Source: Lachnospira sp. (lineage in GTDB: Bacteria; Bacillota; Clostridia; Lachnospirales; Lachnospiraceae). From it: a stretch of 64,000 nucleotides of DNA. The number at the start of each line of letters is the position of its first letter. Positions within the stretch are counted from its first letter, which is position 1. The stretch spans positions 84,669 to 148,668 of the forward strand of contig JAGATQ010000017.1 of assembly GCA_017621205.1 (NCBI GenBank), given 5' to 3'. The notes below the pieces were generated by a model that had not been told where the DNA came from, did no database searches, and was given only the letters and a program-made list of their open reading frames with translations. Shown piece after piece: positions 1 through 9,776 of this stretch. A program made the translations under genes and the position numbers.

Positions 1-3000
1 CTCCAGCACATCATACTTATTCGTTACCGGCTCTAAAGAAACCATTCCCTTATTCACCTTCATATAAAGGTCGGAGTCCTCATCTAGCACATAAGCAATT
101 CCGCCAGACATTCCGGCAGCAAAATTCTTGCCAACCTTTCCAAGCACAACTACCCGGCCTCCGGTCATATACTCACAGCCGTGGTCACCGGTTCCCTCAA
201 CAACGGCAATCACACCGGAATTACGCACACAGAACCGCTCGCCCGCAATACCATTGATATATGCCTTACCGCTCGTGGCACCATAGAGTGCCACATTACC
301 GATAATAATATTGTCCTCCGCCTGAAATGCCGCAGATTTCGGAGGATAAACGATAAGCTTACCGCCGGATAAGCCCTTACCAAAATAGTCATTGCTATCT
401 CCTACAAGCTCTAAGGTCAATCCCTTAGGAATAAATGCACCAAAGCTTTGGCCGCCACTACCGTTACATTTTACTGTGAAGGTATCCTCCTCTAAGGTAT
501 CGTAATATTTTCTTGTAATCTCTGCACCAAAAATCGTTCCAAAAGTACGGTCAATATTGGTAACATCCACCTCTATGCTCCGTTTCTGTTTTTTGTTAAG
601 AGCTGTCTTAAGCTCCTTCATCAGTACTGTTTCGTCCTTGGTCTGCTCCAGTTGGAAATCAAACGCATTTTTCTTGCGATATGGTGCCAGCTTAAATTCA
701 TTCACCCACGGATTGCTAAGAATCCTTGACAAATCAATCTTATGCTCCTTAGCCTCTTTCTTTTCCTTCAATAAATCCGCACGTCCCACTAATTCATCGA
801 TTGTGCTTACTCCCAATGCTGCCATATACTCTCTTAATTCCTGAGCAATAAACCGCATGAAGTTCACCACATATTCGGGTTTACCTGTAAAACGCTTGCG
901 AAGCTCCGGATTCTGTGTTGCGACACCAACCGGACAGGTATCCAGATTACAAACACGCATCATCACACAACCCATAGTCACTAATGGAGCTGTTGCAAAG
1001 CCAAATTCCTCTGCACCGAGAATTGCAGCAATCGCAACATCCCGTCCCGTCATCAGTTTTCCATCTGTCTCAATAATCACCTTATTACGTAAGTCGTTTA
1101 AAATCAATGTCTGATGCGTCTCAGCCAGACCAAGCTCCCATGGAAGTCCCGCATTGTGAATGGAATTTCTCGGCGCTGCCCCGGTACCGCCATCATAGCC
1201 GGAAATCAGAATCACCTGTGCACCAGCCTTAGCAACACCAGCAGCAACCGTACCAACTCCTGCCTCGGAAACAAGCTTTACACTGATTCTGGCATTCACA
1301 TTGGCATTTTTACAATCGTATATTAATTGTGCCAAATCCTCTATCGAATAAATATCGTGATGTGGTGGTGGGGAAATTAACCCTACGCCCGGAGTAGAAT
1401 GTCTTGTCTTAGCTACCCATGGATATACCTTTTTACCAGGCAGATGACCACCCTCGCCGGGCTTTGCCCCCTGTGCCATCTTAATCTGGATTTCGTCTGC
1501 ACTCACCAGATAACGGCTGGTGACACCAAACCGTCCGGAAGCCACCTGTTTAATCGCCGAGCAACGGTCCACCTTCTGCCCCTTCGTCTCGATACGCTCC
1601 AAATCCTCTCCACCTTCGCCAGAGTTCGATTTACCGTGAAGCATATTCATCGCAATCGCCATCGTCTCATGGGCCTCCTGCGATATCGAACCATAAGACA
1701 TAGCTCCCGTCTTAAACCGCTTTACAATCTCATCTACACTTTCTACCTTATCAATGGCAATTCCCTTCTTCGGATAGTTGAACTCCACTAACCCCCGAAG
1801 ATTCATCGGCTCCATCTCCTCATTAATGAGCCGTGTATATTCCTTAAACTTATCGTAATCCCCGGTTCTTGTTGCAACCTGCAGGGCATGAATCGTCTGG
1901 GGATTATATAAATGCTCCTCTCCACCACTTCTAAATTTATGCCATCCTGCTGAGTCCAGAGACAACGGCTGCTTTAAGCCTAGCAAATCAAATGCTTTGG
2001 AATGGCGAACATCCACATCCTCCGCAATATCTTCAAGGGTAATGCCACCAATCCGGCTAACGGTATTGGTAAAATATTTATTTATTACCTCTTGGTCAAT
2101 ACCAATCGCCTCAAATATCTGTGACCCCTGATAAGACTGAATCGTAGAGATACCCATCTTAGATGCAATCTTCACAATTCCGTTCAGGATTGCTGCATTG
2201 TAATCGTTGACTGCCGCATAGTAATCCTTATCAAGCGTTCCCTCATCAATCAACTGCTTGATGGATTCCTGTGCCAGATACGGATTAATCGCACAGGCAC
2301 CATAACCAAGCAGTGTCGCAAAATGATGTACCTCCCTCGGCTCTGCAGATTCTAAAATCATCGCTACAGACGTACGCTTCTTCGTCTTTACCAGATGCTG
2401 CTGCATTGCAGAAACTGCCAGCAGGGAAGGAATTGCTACATGGTTCTCATCCACACCACGGTCAGTAAGAATTAAAATATTCGCACCATCCCGGTATGCC
2501 CTGTCTGCCTCAACAAACAAATGCTCAATAGCACGCTCTAGGGAAGTATTCTTATAATAGGTAATCGGAATCTCCTCCACCTGAAGTCCCGGCACCTTCA
2601 TCGTCTTTATCTTTAATAAATCTGTACTGGTCAGAATCGGGTCACTTACCTTAAGCACATGACAGTTATCCGCTTTTTCCTCTAAAATATTGCCATCCTT
2701 ACCGATATATACCTCCGTCGCCGTAATCACCTTCTCACGAATGGCATCAATCGGCGGATTGGTAACCTGAGCAAACAACTGTTTAAAATAATTAAATAGT
2801 GGCTGATGATGCTGCGACAATACCGCAATCGGTGTATCAACCCCCATTGCCGCAATGGCCTCAGAACCGTTCTCTGCCATTGGAAGAATACTCTCCTTTA
2901 ACTCTCCATAAGTATAGCCGAACGCCTTCTGCATCCGTACACGCATTTCCTTATCATACTCCGGCACACGCTGGTTTGGAATCTTTAAATCAGACAGACG

Positions 3001-4323
3001 TACCAGATTGGCGTCCAGCCACTCTCCGTAAGGTTGCTCAGAAGCATATTTCTCCTTGATATCGTCATCATCAATAACTTTGCCAGCCACCGTATCTACC
3101 AACAGCATCTTACCCGGACGCAGACGTTCCTTTACCATAATATTAGAAGGCTCCAAATCAAGTACTCCCACCTCGGAGGAAAGAATCATATAGCCATCCT
3201 TCGTGATATAGTAACGTGATGGACGTAATCCGTTCCGGTCAAGCACTGCTCCCATCACATCCCCATCGGAAAACAGGATGGATGCCGGACCATCCCAAGG
3301 CTCCATCATCGTAGCATAATACTGATAAAAGTCCTTCTTCTTCTGGCTCATGGTCTTATTGTTCGCCCACGGCTCCGGAATCGTAATCATAACCGCTTTT
3401 TGCAGTGGCATCCCGCTCATTACCAGAAATTCAAGCGTATTATCAAGCCTTGCGGAATCAGAGCCTGCCGGATTCACAATCGGAATCAGCTTATGCATCT
3501 CATTCTTCAAATAATCGGATTCCATATTCTCCTCTCTGGCAAGCATCTTATCCTCATTGCCACGGATGGTATTAATCTCACCGTTGTGTACCATAAAACG
3601 GTTAGGGTGAGCCTTCTCCCAGCTCGGGGTTGTATTCGTAGAAAAACGGCTATGCACCATGGCAATCGCAGACTCAAAATCCTCATCCTGCAAATCAAGG
3701 AAAAAGGTACGAAGCTGTCCCACAAGAAACATACCCTTATATACAATCGTCCTGCTGCTTAGGGAAACCACATAGGTATTATCATTGGACTGTTCAAATA
3801 CCCGGCGTGCCACATAAAGCTTACGGTCGAAGTCCAAACCTTTTTGTACATCCTTAGGTTTTTTTACAAAGGCCTGCATAATGCAAGGCATGCATTCTAA
3901 TGCCTTATTGCCCAGTACATCCGGTACTGTCGGAACCTCACGCCAGAAAAGAAACTCCAACCCTTCCTTGGCAACAATTATCTCAAACATCTTCTTTGCT
4001 TGGTTTTTCTTTAATTCATCCTGTGGGAAGAAAAACATACCTACGCCGTACTCTCTCTCCTCACCTAACAACATGCCAGACTCTTGCGCTGTCTTTTTAA
4101 AAAACTTATGGGGAATCTGCATTAGAATGCCAACACCATCTCCCGTCTTCCCCTCAGCATCCTTACCAGCCCTATGCTCCAGATTTTCAACAATACTTAA
4201 TGCCTGTGCAACTGTCCTGTGGCTCTTCTTCCCCTTAATATTCACAACTGCTCCAATACCGCAGTTATCATGTTCAAAGCGTGGGTCATATAAACCAACC
4301 GCATCCTTCCTACAAGGTTTCAT
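1..4323 (-). CDS. gltB: Glutamate synthase large subunit, 3' end outside window
   Basis: Converts glutamine and 2-oxoglutarate to two glutamates using reducing power from a partner subunit; it assimilates ammonia with glutamine synthetase. 1441 codons are present and the frame is still open at base 1; the family is about 1500 residues, so only the extreme C-terminus is missing. Start ATG at 4323 follows AAAGGA. Residue 21 is the cysteine of HDNCGIGAV, the class II amidotransferase nucleophile after a short propeptide. The [3Fe-4S] motif C-x5-C-x4-C is at residues 1119-1130 (VCNLDTCPVGVATQ region). The glycine-rich C-terminal GXGXG domain begins with GSGGQSFGAF near residue 1290. No gltD is visible; it could lie beyond base 1. 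Confidence 0.96.
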   Translation of the reverse strand, partial: MKPCRKDAVGLYDPRFEHDNCGIGAVVNIKGKKSHRTVAQALSIVENLEHRAGKDAEGKTGDGVGILMQIPHKFFKKTAQESGMLLGEEREYGVGMFFFPQDELKKNQAKKMFEIIVAKEGLEFLFWREVPTVPDVLGNKALECMPCIMQAFVKKPKDVQKGLDFDRKLYVARRVFEQSNDNTYVVSLSSRTIVYKGMFLVGQLRTFFLDLQDEDFESAIAMVHSRFSTNTTPSWEKAHPNRFMVHNGEINTIRGNEDKMLAREENMESDYLKNEMHKLIPIVNPAGSDSARLDNTLEFLVMSGMPLQKAVMITIPEPWANNKTMSQKKKDFYQYYATMMEPWDGPASILFSDGDVMGAVLDRNGLRPSRYYITKDGYMILSSEVGVLDLEPSNIMVKERLRPGKMLLVDTVAGKVIDDDDIKEKYASEQPYGEWLDANLVRLSDLKIPNQRVPEYDKEMRVRMQKAFGYTYGELKESILPMAENGSEAIAAMGVDTPIAVLSQHHQPLFNYFKQLFAQVTNPPIDAIREKVITATEVYIGKDGNILEEKADNCHVLKVSDPILTSTDLLKIKTMKVPGLQVEEIPITYYKNTSLERAIEHLFVEADRAYRDGANILILTDRGVDENHVAIPSLLAVSAMQQHLVKTKKRTSVAMILESAEPREVHHFATLLGYGACAINPYLAQESIKQLIDEGTLDKDYYAAVNDYNAAILNGIVKIASKMGISTIQSYQGSQIFEAIGIDQEVINKYFTNTVSRIGGITLEDIAEDVDVRHSKAFDLLGLKQPLSLDSAGWHKFRSGGEEHLYNPQTIHALQVATRTGDYDKFKEYTRLINEEMEPMNLRGLVEFNYPKKGIAIDKVESVDEIVKRFKTGAMSYGSISQEAHETMAIAMNMLHGKSNSGEGGEDLERIETKGQKVDRCSAIKQVASGRFGVTSRYLVSADEIQIKMAQGAKPGEGGHLPGKKVYPWVAKTRHSTPGVGLISPPPHHDIYSIEDLAQLIYDCKNANVNARISVKLVSEAGVGTVAAGVAKAGAQVILISGYDGGTGAAPRNSIHNAGLPWELGLAETHQTLILNDLRNKVIIETDGKLMTGRDVAIAAILGAEEFGFATAPLVTMGCVMMRVCNLDTCPVGVATQNPELRKRFTGKPEYVVNFMRFIAQELREYMAALGVSTIDELVGRADLLKEKKEAKEHKIDLSRILSNPWVNEFKLAPYRKKNAFDFQLEQTKDETVLMKELKTALNKKQKRSIEVDVTNIDRTFGTIFGAEITRKYYDTLEEDTFTVKCNGSGGQSFGAFIPKGLTLELVGDSNDYFGKGLSGGKLIVYPPKSAAFQAEDNIIIGNVALYGATSGKAYINGIAGERFCVRNSGVIAVVEGTGDHGCEYMTGGRVVVLGKVGKNFAAGMSGGIAYVLDEDSDLYMKVNKGMVSLEPVTNKYDVLE

Positions 4324-4375
4324 ACATTACTCATCCTTTCTCATTCACAGCAATGAAATTTTATCAACTGAAACT

Positions 4376-4404
4376 ATCATACACCAAAAAAACAAACGTG
4401 TAAA
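4376..4404 (-). promoter_or_regulatory. Candidate gltB promoter
   Basis: On the minus strand, TTTACA (4404-4399) and TATGAT (4381-4376) are separated by 17 bases. This resembles a housekeeping sigma-A promoter and gives a leader of about 45 bases before the gltB ATG. Inferred from sequence only. Confidence 0.5.
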
Positions 4405-4421
4405 CAAGAAAAATATTCTGT

Positions 4422-4473
4422 ATTGTCAGATAATTTGATAACTAATATATTATTCCCAAAATTATCTGACAAT
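4422..4473. promoter_or_regulatory. 15-bp perfect inverted repeat upstream of gltB promoter
   Basis: ATTGTCAGATAATTT at 4422-4436 is perfectly repeated in inverse at 4459-4473, with 22 bases between. The pair lies just upstream of the predicted gltB -35 box, a position that suits an activator or repressor site. No clear U-tract follows on either strand, so I prefer a regulatory site to a terminator. The binding protein is unknown. Confidence 0.4.
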
Positions 4474-4524
4474 AAAAATTATTTTTTCTATTTATACGCT
4501 TATCTAATACAATTATGCAAAAAA

Positions 4525-4568
4525 TTATCCATATTTTTTCTTGATAAAACGAGAAAAAATATGGATAA
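4525..4568 (-). terminator. AT-rich hairpin, possible ptsH terminator
   Basis: TTATCCATATTTTTTC (4525-4540) is perfectly complementary to 4553-4568 with a 12-base loop. Read on the minus strand the stem is followed by TTTTTTG. It lies about 60 bases downstream of the ptsH stop. The stem is unusually AT-rich for an intrinsic terminator, so the role is tentative. With the 4422-4473 repeat it fills the ptsH-gltB interval. Confidence 0.45.
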
Positions 4569-4630
4569 CATTAATAATTATTTCAATTTCTACAATTAAT
4601 TTTGCAATTCACGAATAGCAAACTTTCATT

Positions 4631-4885
4631 TTACATTTCTACAAACAATTCCATCGCTCTGTCCATCGCCCTCTGTTCATCCGCCCCTGTACATTGTACC
4701 TCAATCTCCGAACCGCATTTTATACAGGATGCAATAATATTCATCACACTCTTCGCATTAATCTTCTTACCATTAAAGACGATATTCACATCACATTGAA
4801 AGGCATCCATCTCTTTCGCAAACAAACCTGCCGGCCGCATGTGAAGTCCCTGTGGATTATGAATTGTTACAGTTGCTGATACCAT
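4631..4885 (-). CDS. ptsH: HPr-family phosphocarrier protein
   Basis: Small phosphocarrier of the sugar phosphotransferase system; it takes phosphate from Enzyme I and passes it to EIIA, and in Firmicutes is also phosphorylated on Ser46 for carbon catabolite control. The 84-residue product has the usual HPr length. Histidine 15 sits in NPQGLHMRPAG with Arg17, and Ser46 lies in INAKSVMNI, so both phosphorylation sites are present. ATG at 4885 follows GGGAGG. No ptsI is adjacent. The gene could encode the main HPr or a Crh-like or specialised paralog; His15 argues against Crh. Confidence 0.88.
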   Translation of the reverse strand: MVSATVTIHNPQGLHMRPAGLFAKEMDAFQCDVNIVFNGKKINAKSVMNIIASCIKCGSEIEVQCTGADEQRAMDRAMELFVEM

Positions 4886-4961
4886 AAAAAACCTCCCTTT
4901 CCCGATATAACGCAGTAATCATAATTACTAATCAAATGTCTACCCTGTTTTACGACCTAAG

Positions 4962-5002
4962 GGTATTCTCCCAGCTTCGCCGGGCTCTCCTTAGGTCTAT
5001 TA
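4962..5002. repeat. Imperfect inverted repeat between GGDEF gene and ptsH
   Basis: GACCTAAGG near 4962 is inverse to CCTTAGGTC near 5000, with an inner CCAGC-TTCG-CCGGG hairpin. No U-tract follows on the minus strand, so it is a poor intrinsic terminator for the upstream gene. It may be another of the intergenic hairpin elements of this genome, but it lacks their conserved cores. Confidence 0.35.
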
Positions 5003-5125
5003 TACCACAATCATTTTGGGAATACTACCGAAAATAGGGGGATTTCGTAGGGATAAGACAAGTGTTTAAAATACTTTTCTTAAATGCTTTAGTCACTTGG
5101 CTCATTGCCTGCGGGAATAAAATTA

Positions 5126-6784
5126 TTATCCCTTCTCCTTCATCCGCTGTTTATGCTCATACATGGATGCATCCGCCCGATGAATCAAATCCTCTATCCT
5201 ATTATCCTTTACCGGCTCATATATGGCATATCCCCATGCCACCTGAAATGTGAATTCCAGACGTTTATTCTGCTCGCCTGCTAACCTCTGAAATACCGCC
5301 AGGCGTTGTAACAGCATATTTTTATCACATTGGGAAATGATTACTGTAAACTCATCACCACCGATACGGTAAACCTTACCAACCCGTTCAAATACCTTAC
5401 GGATACAAAGTGCACAGGTTTTAATTGCTTTATCCCCTGCAAGATGTCCGTAGGTATCATTGATATTCTTCAGATTATTGACATCAAACAACAAAACGCA
5501 TACTCCCTCCATGCTCTCCTTAGAAAGCTTCTCAACATCCTGATTGTATGCTGTCCTGCTGTAGCAGTTCGCCATCAAATCAATTATCGCAAGCTGTTCA
5601 TAATAGGCGGCTGTCCTAGCCGCCTCAACAGCATTTACCATATTGCGGGCAGCCTTGTATAACAGCGTCATTAAAAGACAGACCATTCCGTAACGCACAT
5701 AATCACCAATCCAGTGATTTTGATGGTAAACGACCCCCCAAAGTTCAATCGCAGCAAAAAAAGCAAGGAAATAGATTCCCACCGCCATTGATATAAATTC
5801 CCTATTGCGGTAGTGCAGCTCAACAATCGCATTAATCAGCATTAAAATAAGGGCAATAATCATTAAAATACCGGTACTATATACTGTCAGACTATAGTCT
5901 CTCACATCAGCAAATTGCAACACACTACACACGGCAAAGTTAAGTGCAAACAAATAGGCAAGCCATATGAGCGGACGCCGCAAATGATTGTTCTGAATAT
6001 GAGCCATGAAGTAAAGCAGTGGTATCGGAAACAGCATCATTCCCATATAATAGATGAGCAGCAGGGCAAAATTATTCCCAACAAAGAACTGTGCCATTCT
6101 TGACTGGACAAACAGCCACATCCCAAGCAATATGGAAAACCAGCCAAGATAACGCATTTGCTGCATATCCTCTTTAATCATTTTTTTACGAAACAGGAAA
6201 GCTGCAACCGTAATCAAAAGTCCAATAATTGTAAGAAGCACTGCCAGAAACAGCCCGATCCCATATTGTTCAAACAACATAAACAGTAAGGCGGTCTGGT
6301 TACCAATATAAATGTGCTCCATATAATACTGCTCTTTTTCATATGGGGAAGACAACGTAATTTTTAACAGTTTCCCCTTAGCAGCCTCCGGCAGCCGGAG
6401 CATATACCAGTAACTGCCAAAATTGTTACCAAATATATATCTGTCATCCGTACCAAGAGAAAGCATAGGCTCTCCATCAATCTCTGCCTGGATGGACTGC
6501 CCATTGACCCATACACATATCGATAAACCACTCATAATATGCTGTGGAAGCTCATGCTGCAATACAATCTCATCCTTCGCATCGTAAGAAAGCTCACCCG
6601 GAACCGTTACATCGAAAACACTTCCATCCTTCCCCTGCTGCAGCCATCCCTGATTATATGTCATCGCTACATCTGTATGGAACCCTGTGTAGGTATGCTT
6701 CTGCAAACCTACAAACAACAGCATAACAAAAAAAGCAATAATTACTATATAGAGAACATAATTTTTAAATGTCCTTTTCTTCAT
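5126..6784 (-). CDS. Membrane diguanylate cyclase (7TM-type sensor plus GGDEF)
   Basis: Predicted to make cyclic di-GMP from two GTP at the membrane. The 552-residue product has an N-terminal membrane helix (about residues 8-28), an extracytoplasmic beta-rich region to about 170, then a block of about seven hydrophobic helices (about 170-385), a short linker and a C-terminal GGDEF domain. The active-site motif RIGGDEF is intact near residue 475; no EAL domain is present. I chose ATG 6784: it has AAAGGATGG upstream, and longer starts would overlap the preceding gene by up to 110 bases. It lies 4 bases after the methyltransferase-like gene, suggesting translational coupling. The extracellular signal is unknown. 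Confidence 0.85.
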   Translation of the reverse strand: MKKRTFKNYVLYIVIIAFFVMLLFVGLQKHTYTGFHTDVAMTYNQGWLQQGKDGSVFDVTVPGELSYDAKDEIVLQHELPQHIMSGLSICVWVNGQSIQAEIDGEPMLSLGTDDRYIFGNNFGSYWYMLRLPEAAKGKLLKITLSSPYEKEQYYMEHIYIGNQTALLFMLFEQYGIGLFLAVLLTIIGLLITVAAFLFRKKMIKEDMQQMRYLGWFSILLGMWLFVQSRMAQFFVGNNFALLLIYYMGMMLFPIPLLYFMAHIQNNHLRRPLIWLAYLFALNFAVCSVLQFADVRDYSLTVYSTGILMIIALILMLINAIVELHYRNREFISMAVGIYFLAFFAAIELWGVVYHQNHWIGDYVRYGMVCLLMTLLYKAARNMVNAVEAARTAAYYEQLAIIDLMANCYSRTAYNQDVEKLSKESMEGVCVLLFDVNNLKNINDTYGHLAGDKAIKTCALCIRKVFERVGKVYRIGGDEFTVIISQCDKNMLLQRLAVFQRLAGEQNKRLEFTFQVAWGYAIYEPVKDNRIEDLIHRADASMYEHKQRMKEKG

Positions 6785-6788
6785 TTGA

Positions 6789-7715
6789 TTATTCCATCCT
6801 TTCATCACTGATACCGGCACATTTCCTACATACATATCCTGCCAGAAGATATTGTTTTTCCTTATGAAACGGCCATATAAAATAGGATACACTCTCAAGC
6901 ATCAACCGTTCGTCCATAATTTCCCTGCCAAGCAGTTGTTCCAGTTGATAAGCCCCTTCAACCCTGCTTAGGCAAAGCTCCTTAACAACATCGGCTCTCC
7001 CCTGCTCAAACAACGATTTTATCTGGTAAATCGAAGCGTCATTCTTTGCAAAACATGCATATTCACAACCATATAAAAACCGGGAAGCAGCTATACACAG
7101 TTTTTCATGAAGCTGCTTTGCCAATTTTGTATTGATATCGGATACATACGCTGCATATGATACCATCTCCTCCCGGCTAAAGCAGACCATCCCCAACCGC
7201 TGATACTCATGTAATAAAGTAACCAAGGCGATAGAAAGCTGGCTATGAAACCCTGCTGCAAGCACGATATCATATTGCCCCGGCAGTTTAAAACTACTTT
7301 GCAATGCCTGCCCTGTCACTCTGTCTAAGTAGTCCCTTACATCAACAAATGGAGCATTCCTTTGGAACAATTCTTCTAGTCCATGATATCCTGATATACC
7401 AACCGGGAATACATCAAGCTCTATCATCGTTACCTCCTGCCCTATATGCTGTCGGTTTAGCCCCATTTGCATTGCTCCCTTATTATAATCTATCAAGGTT
7501 ATCTCATGCCCCTTAGAAATCAGACGGGAAAGGTCGTAATCATTGCATGCTCCTGCCCCGATTATCGCAAGTCTTGACGGCTTATCTAAACAGCCCAACA
7601 CATAACCTGTTAAGCTGCGACGGTATTCTTCCCACCGCTCATAGGCATCATCAATATATTCTGTTTCACGTAAATCTTCATAAATATAATCCATATTATT
7701 CCCATTATGATACAT
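6789..7715 (-). CDS. SAM-dependent methyltransferase-like protein
   Basis: A 308-residue soluble protein with a Rossmann-type start of the catalytic domain: LAIIGAGACNDYDL followed by HEITLIDYNKGAM, the glycine-rich SAM loop and acidic residue of class I methyltransferases. The substrate cannot be read from sequence. The start is uncertain: the first ATG (7715) has no Shine-Dalgarno sequence, and ATG 7694 has only a weak GGGAAT. Its stop overlaps the ribosome binding site of the downstream diguanylate cyclase gene, so the two are probably coexpressed. It may regulate or modify something in the cyclic di-GMP pathway, but this is only inferred from position. Confidence 0.6.
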   Translation of the reverse strand: MYHNGNNMDYIYEDLRETEYIDDAYERWEEYRRSLTGYVLGCLDKPSRLAIIGAGACNDYDLSRLISKGHEITLIDYNKGAMQMGLNRQHIGQEVTMIELDVFPVGISGYHGLEELFQRNAPFVDVRDYLDRVTGQALQSSFKLPGQYDIVLAAGFHSQLSIALVTLLHEYQRLGMVCFSREEMVSYAAYVSDINTKLAKQLHEKLCIAASRFLYGCEYACFAKNDASIYQIKSLFEQGRADVVKELCLSRVEGAYQLEQLLGREIMDERLMLESVSYFIWPFHKEKQYLLAGYVCRKCAGISDERME

Positions 7716-7723
7716 CTAATTAT

Positions 7724-7951
7724 CTATTTTTTCTTTTTCTGTTCCTCAATCCGTTCATAAAGCTCCGACAAATATTCCCACCGATTGTATTTATCCTCCA
7801 GACAAGCCATCACCCTCTCCTTTTCCTCTGTAAGCTCTGCCAGGGCAGAATACTGTGTTGCCTTCTCTATCATACGCTGATCTAATTCTTTAAGCTGTCC
7901 TTCCAAATCCGCGATTTCATCCTCAATGGTTTCATATTCCTTCTGCTCTTT
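7724..7951 (-). pseudogene. Detached C-terminal coiled-coil domain of the ABC-F gene
   Basis: Immediately after the TAA at 7954-7952 the same frame continues open for 75 codons to a proper stop at 7724. It encodes a charged, heptad-like sequence beginning KEQKEYETIEDEIADLE and ending in lysines, which matches the C-terminal coiled-coil domain of Uup-like ABC-F proteins. There is no start codon or ribosome binding site at its beginning; an internal ATG at 7906 has no convincing signal. It is therefore read as the severed tail of the upstream ABC-F gene. Confidence 0.7.
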
Positions 7952-9559
7952 TTATGAAAACCGCAGCGTTCGCATCTTTTCTTTCTCCTCCCGATATCTC
8001 GCCTGAGCATTAGAGATGCTTCCTTCTTCCACTCTATTTCTTTTTTTCCCCGGCTCCACATCACAGAAGTTCTCCTTTATCGTTCCTGTTTTTTTCAAAT
8101 AATAGTCCGTATATCCTCCCTCATACTGGCGAAGAACCCCATCCCCTTCAAAGGCAAAAATGCGGTCAACCGTTCTATCCAAAAAATAGCGGTCATGAGA
8201 TACCACAATTACAATACCATTAAAATAATCAAGATACCGTTCCAATACATTCAAGGTCGCAATATCCAAATCATTTGTCGGCTCATCCAACACCAATACA
8301 TTGGGAGCCTGCATTAGCACAGACAAAAGATACAGCCTTCTCCTTTCACCACCGGAAAGCTTTGCAATCGGTGTGTATTGCATGACAGAATCAAATAAAA
8401 ACCGCTCACACATCGCACTGGCACTGATGGTTCCACTTGGAGTTACCAGATACTCTGCAATGTCCTTTACATAATCAATCACTCTTAGCTGCTCGTACAT
8501 CTCTGGAAAATACTGGGCAAAATATCCTATCCGAACAGTTTCCCCAACCTCAACACTGCCTTCATCCGGTGTGAGTATTCCCGTGATAAGATTTAAAAGC
8601 GTGGACTTACCACAGCCGTTAGGGCCAATAAAACCAACATTCTGTTCCTTTAAAAATGAATAGTTGAATTCTCTTACAATTGCCTTTTCTCCAAAGTATT
8701 TCGTAAGCTGTTTTAGCTCTATTGTCTTATTTCCCATACGGCTGGCAATGGATTCCAACTGTACATTACCAATCTTTTCAGGTGCCCGCATGGCCTTAAG
8801 CTCCTCAAACCGCTGCAATCTTGCCTTCTGCTTTGTTGACCTTGCCCTTGCTCCACGCCGTACCCATTTTAACTCATTCCGGTAGAGGTTGCGGCTCTTC
8901 TCATAAACCGCCTGTTCCTGTTCTTCCCTTAGGCTTTTTTGCTCTAGAAAGCCAGAATAATTACTGTTATATTCATAAACACGTCTATTATCAAGCTCTA
9001 TAATCTTATTGGTTACACTATCTAGAAAATAGCGGTCATGAGTAACCATCAGCAAGGCACCCTTATAGCTCTTCAAATATTGCTCCAACCATTCAATTGC
9101 ATCGCTATCCAGATGATTGGTAGGCTCATCAAGGATTAACAACTCTGACGGCTCAAGCAGGGTTCTTGCCAATGCCACACGTTTTTTCTGTCCGCCAGAC
9201 AAAGTGGAAACGGACTGTAAAAAATCTGTCACACCAAGCTCATGAAGCATTAACTTTGCATCCGTCTCATTAACCCACTCCCCATGGCTATCAAGAAGTA
9301 CATAGGAAAGAATTGAAGTCTCTCTATTAAATTCCGGCGTCTGGGCAAGATAACCTATCTTCACATGATTTGCCTTAATTATCTCCCCCTCTTCTACCAA
9401 ATCTAAACCCGCAATCATTTTTAAAATGGTACTTTTGCCACTGCCATTTACACCAATCAGCCCAATCTTATCCCGCTCCTGTACGCCAAAAGAAATATTA
9501 TCAAACAGCCTGCGGTCTCCCAAATCCATTGTAACATTTTGTACATTTAATATATTCAA
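7952..9559 (-). CDS. ABC-F family ATPase truncated by in-frame TAA
   Basis: ABC-F proteins carry two ATPase domains and no membrane segments; members act on the ribosome (EttA/Uup types) or protect it from antibiotics. The 535-residue product has Walker A motifs GVNGSGKSTIL and GPNGCGKSTLL, signatures LSGGQKKR and LSGGERRR, and Walker B sequences LLILDEPTNHLD and VLVLDEPTNDLD, so both sites look active. I prefer TTG 9559, which follows GGAGAGG; an in-frame ATG at 9583 has a poorer signal. The reading ends RTLRFS-stop where relatives usually have a tyrosine and then KEQ, so a Tyr codon has probably mutated to TAA. The subfamily is closest to Uup-like housekeeping proteins, not to a named resistance gene. 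Confidence 0.8.
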   Translation of the reverse strand: MNILNVQNVTMDLGDRRLFDNISFGVQERDKIGLIGVNGSGKSTILKMIAGLDLVEEGEIIKANHVKIGYLAQTPEFNRETSILSYVLLDSHGEWVNETDAKLMLHELGVTDFLQSVSTLSGGQKKRVALARTLLEPSELLILDEPTNHLDSDAIEWLEQYLKSYKGALLMVTHDRYFLDSVTNKIIELDNRRVYEYNSNYSGFLEQKSLREEQEQAVYEKSRNLYRNELKWVRRGARARSTKQKARLQRFEELKAMRAPEKIGNVQLESIASRMGNKTIELKQLTKYFGEKAIVREFNYSFLKEQNVGFIGPNGCGKSTLLNLITGILTPDEGSVEVGETVRIGYFAQYFPEMYEQLRVIDYVKDIAEYLVTPSGTISASAMCERFLFDSVMQYTPIAKLSGGERRRLYLLSVLMQAPNVLVLDEPTNDLDIATLNVLERYLDYFNGIVIVVSHDRYFLDRTVDRIFAFEGDGVLRQYEGGYTDYYLKKTGTIKENFCDVEPGKKRNRVEEGSISNAQARYREEKEKMRTLRFS

Positions 9560-9776
9560 ACTGCTTCCTCTCCTATCATGCATTGCTTATTCCATTCTAC
9601 AAAAACAGTCATATGATGTCAAACAAAACAAAGCAAAACTCCTTTACACACCATCAACAATAGTGTAAACTTAGAGAGAATTGCGAAATACAATTGAACA
9701 TCTCTATAGTTGTGCAATATGGCAATTCTTATTGTTTTGTAATCACCCAAAGTAATGATAAAAAATGAGGTAACCT

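Noticed and set aside
3881..4438. 185-codon plus-strand frame over the start of gltB
   Set aside because: Antisense to well-conserved gltB coding sequence and without a ribosome binding site.
7952..7954. Recoding of TAA as an amino acid
   Set aside because: TAA is used as a normal stop for many genes in the window, so a general code change is excluded.
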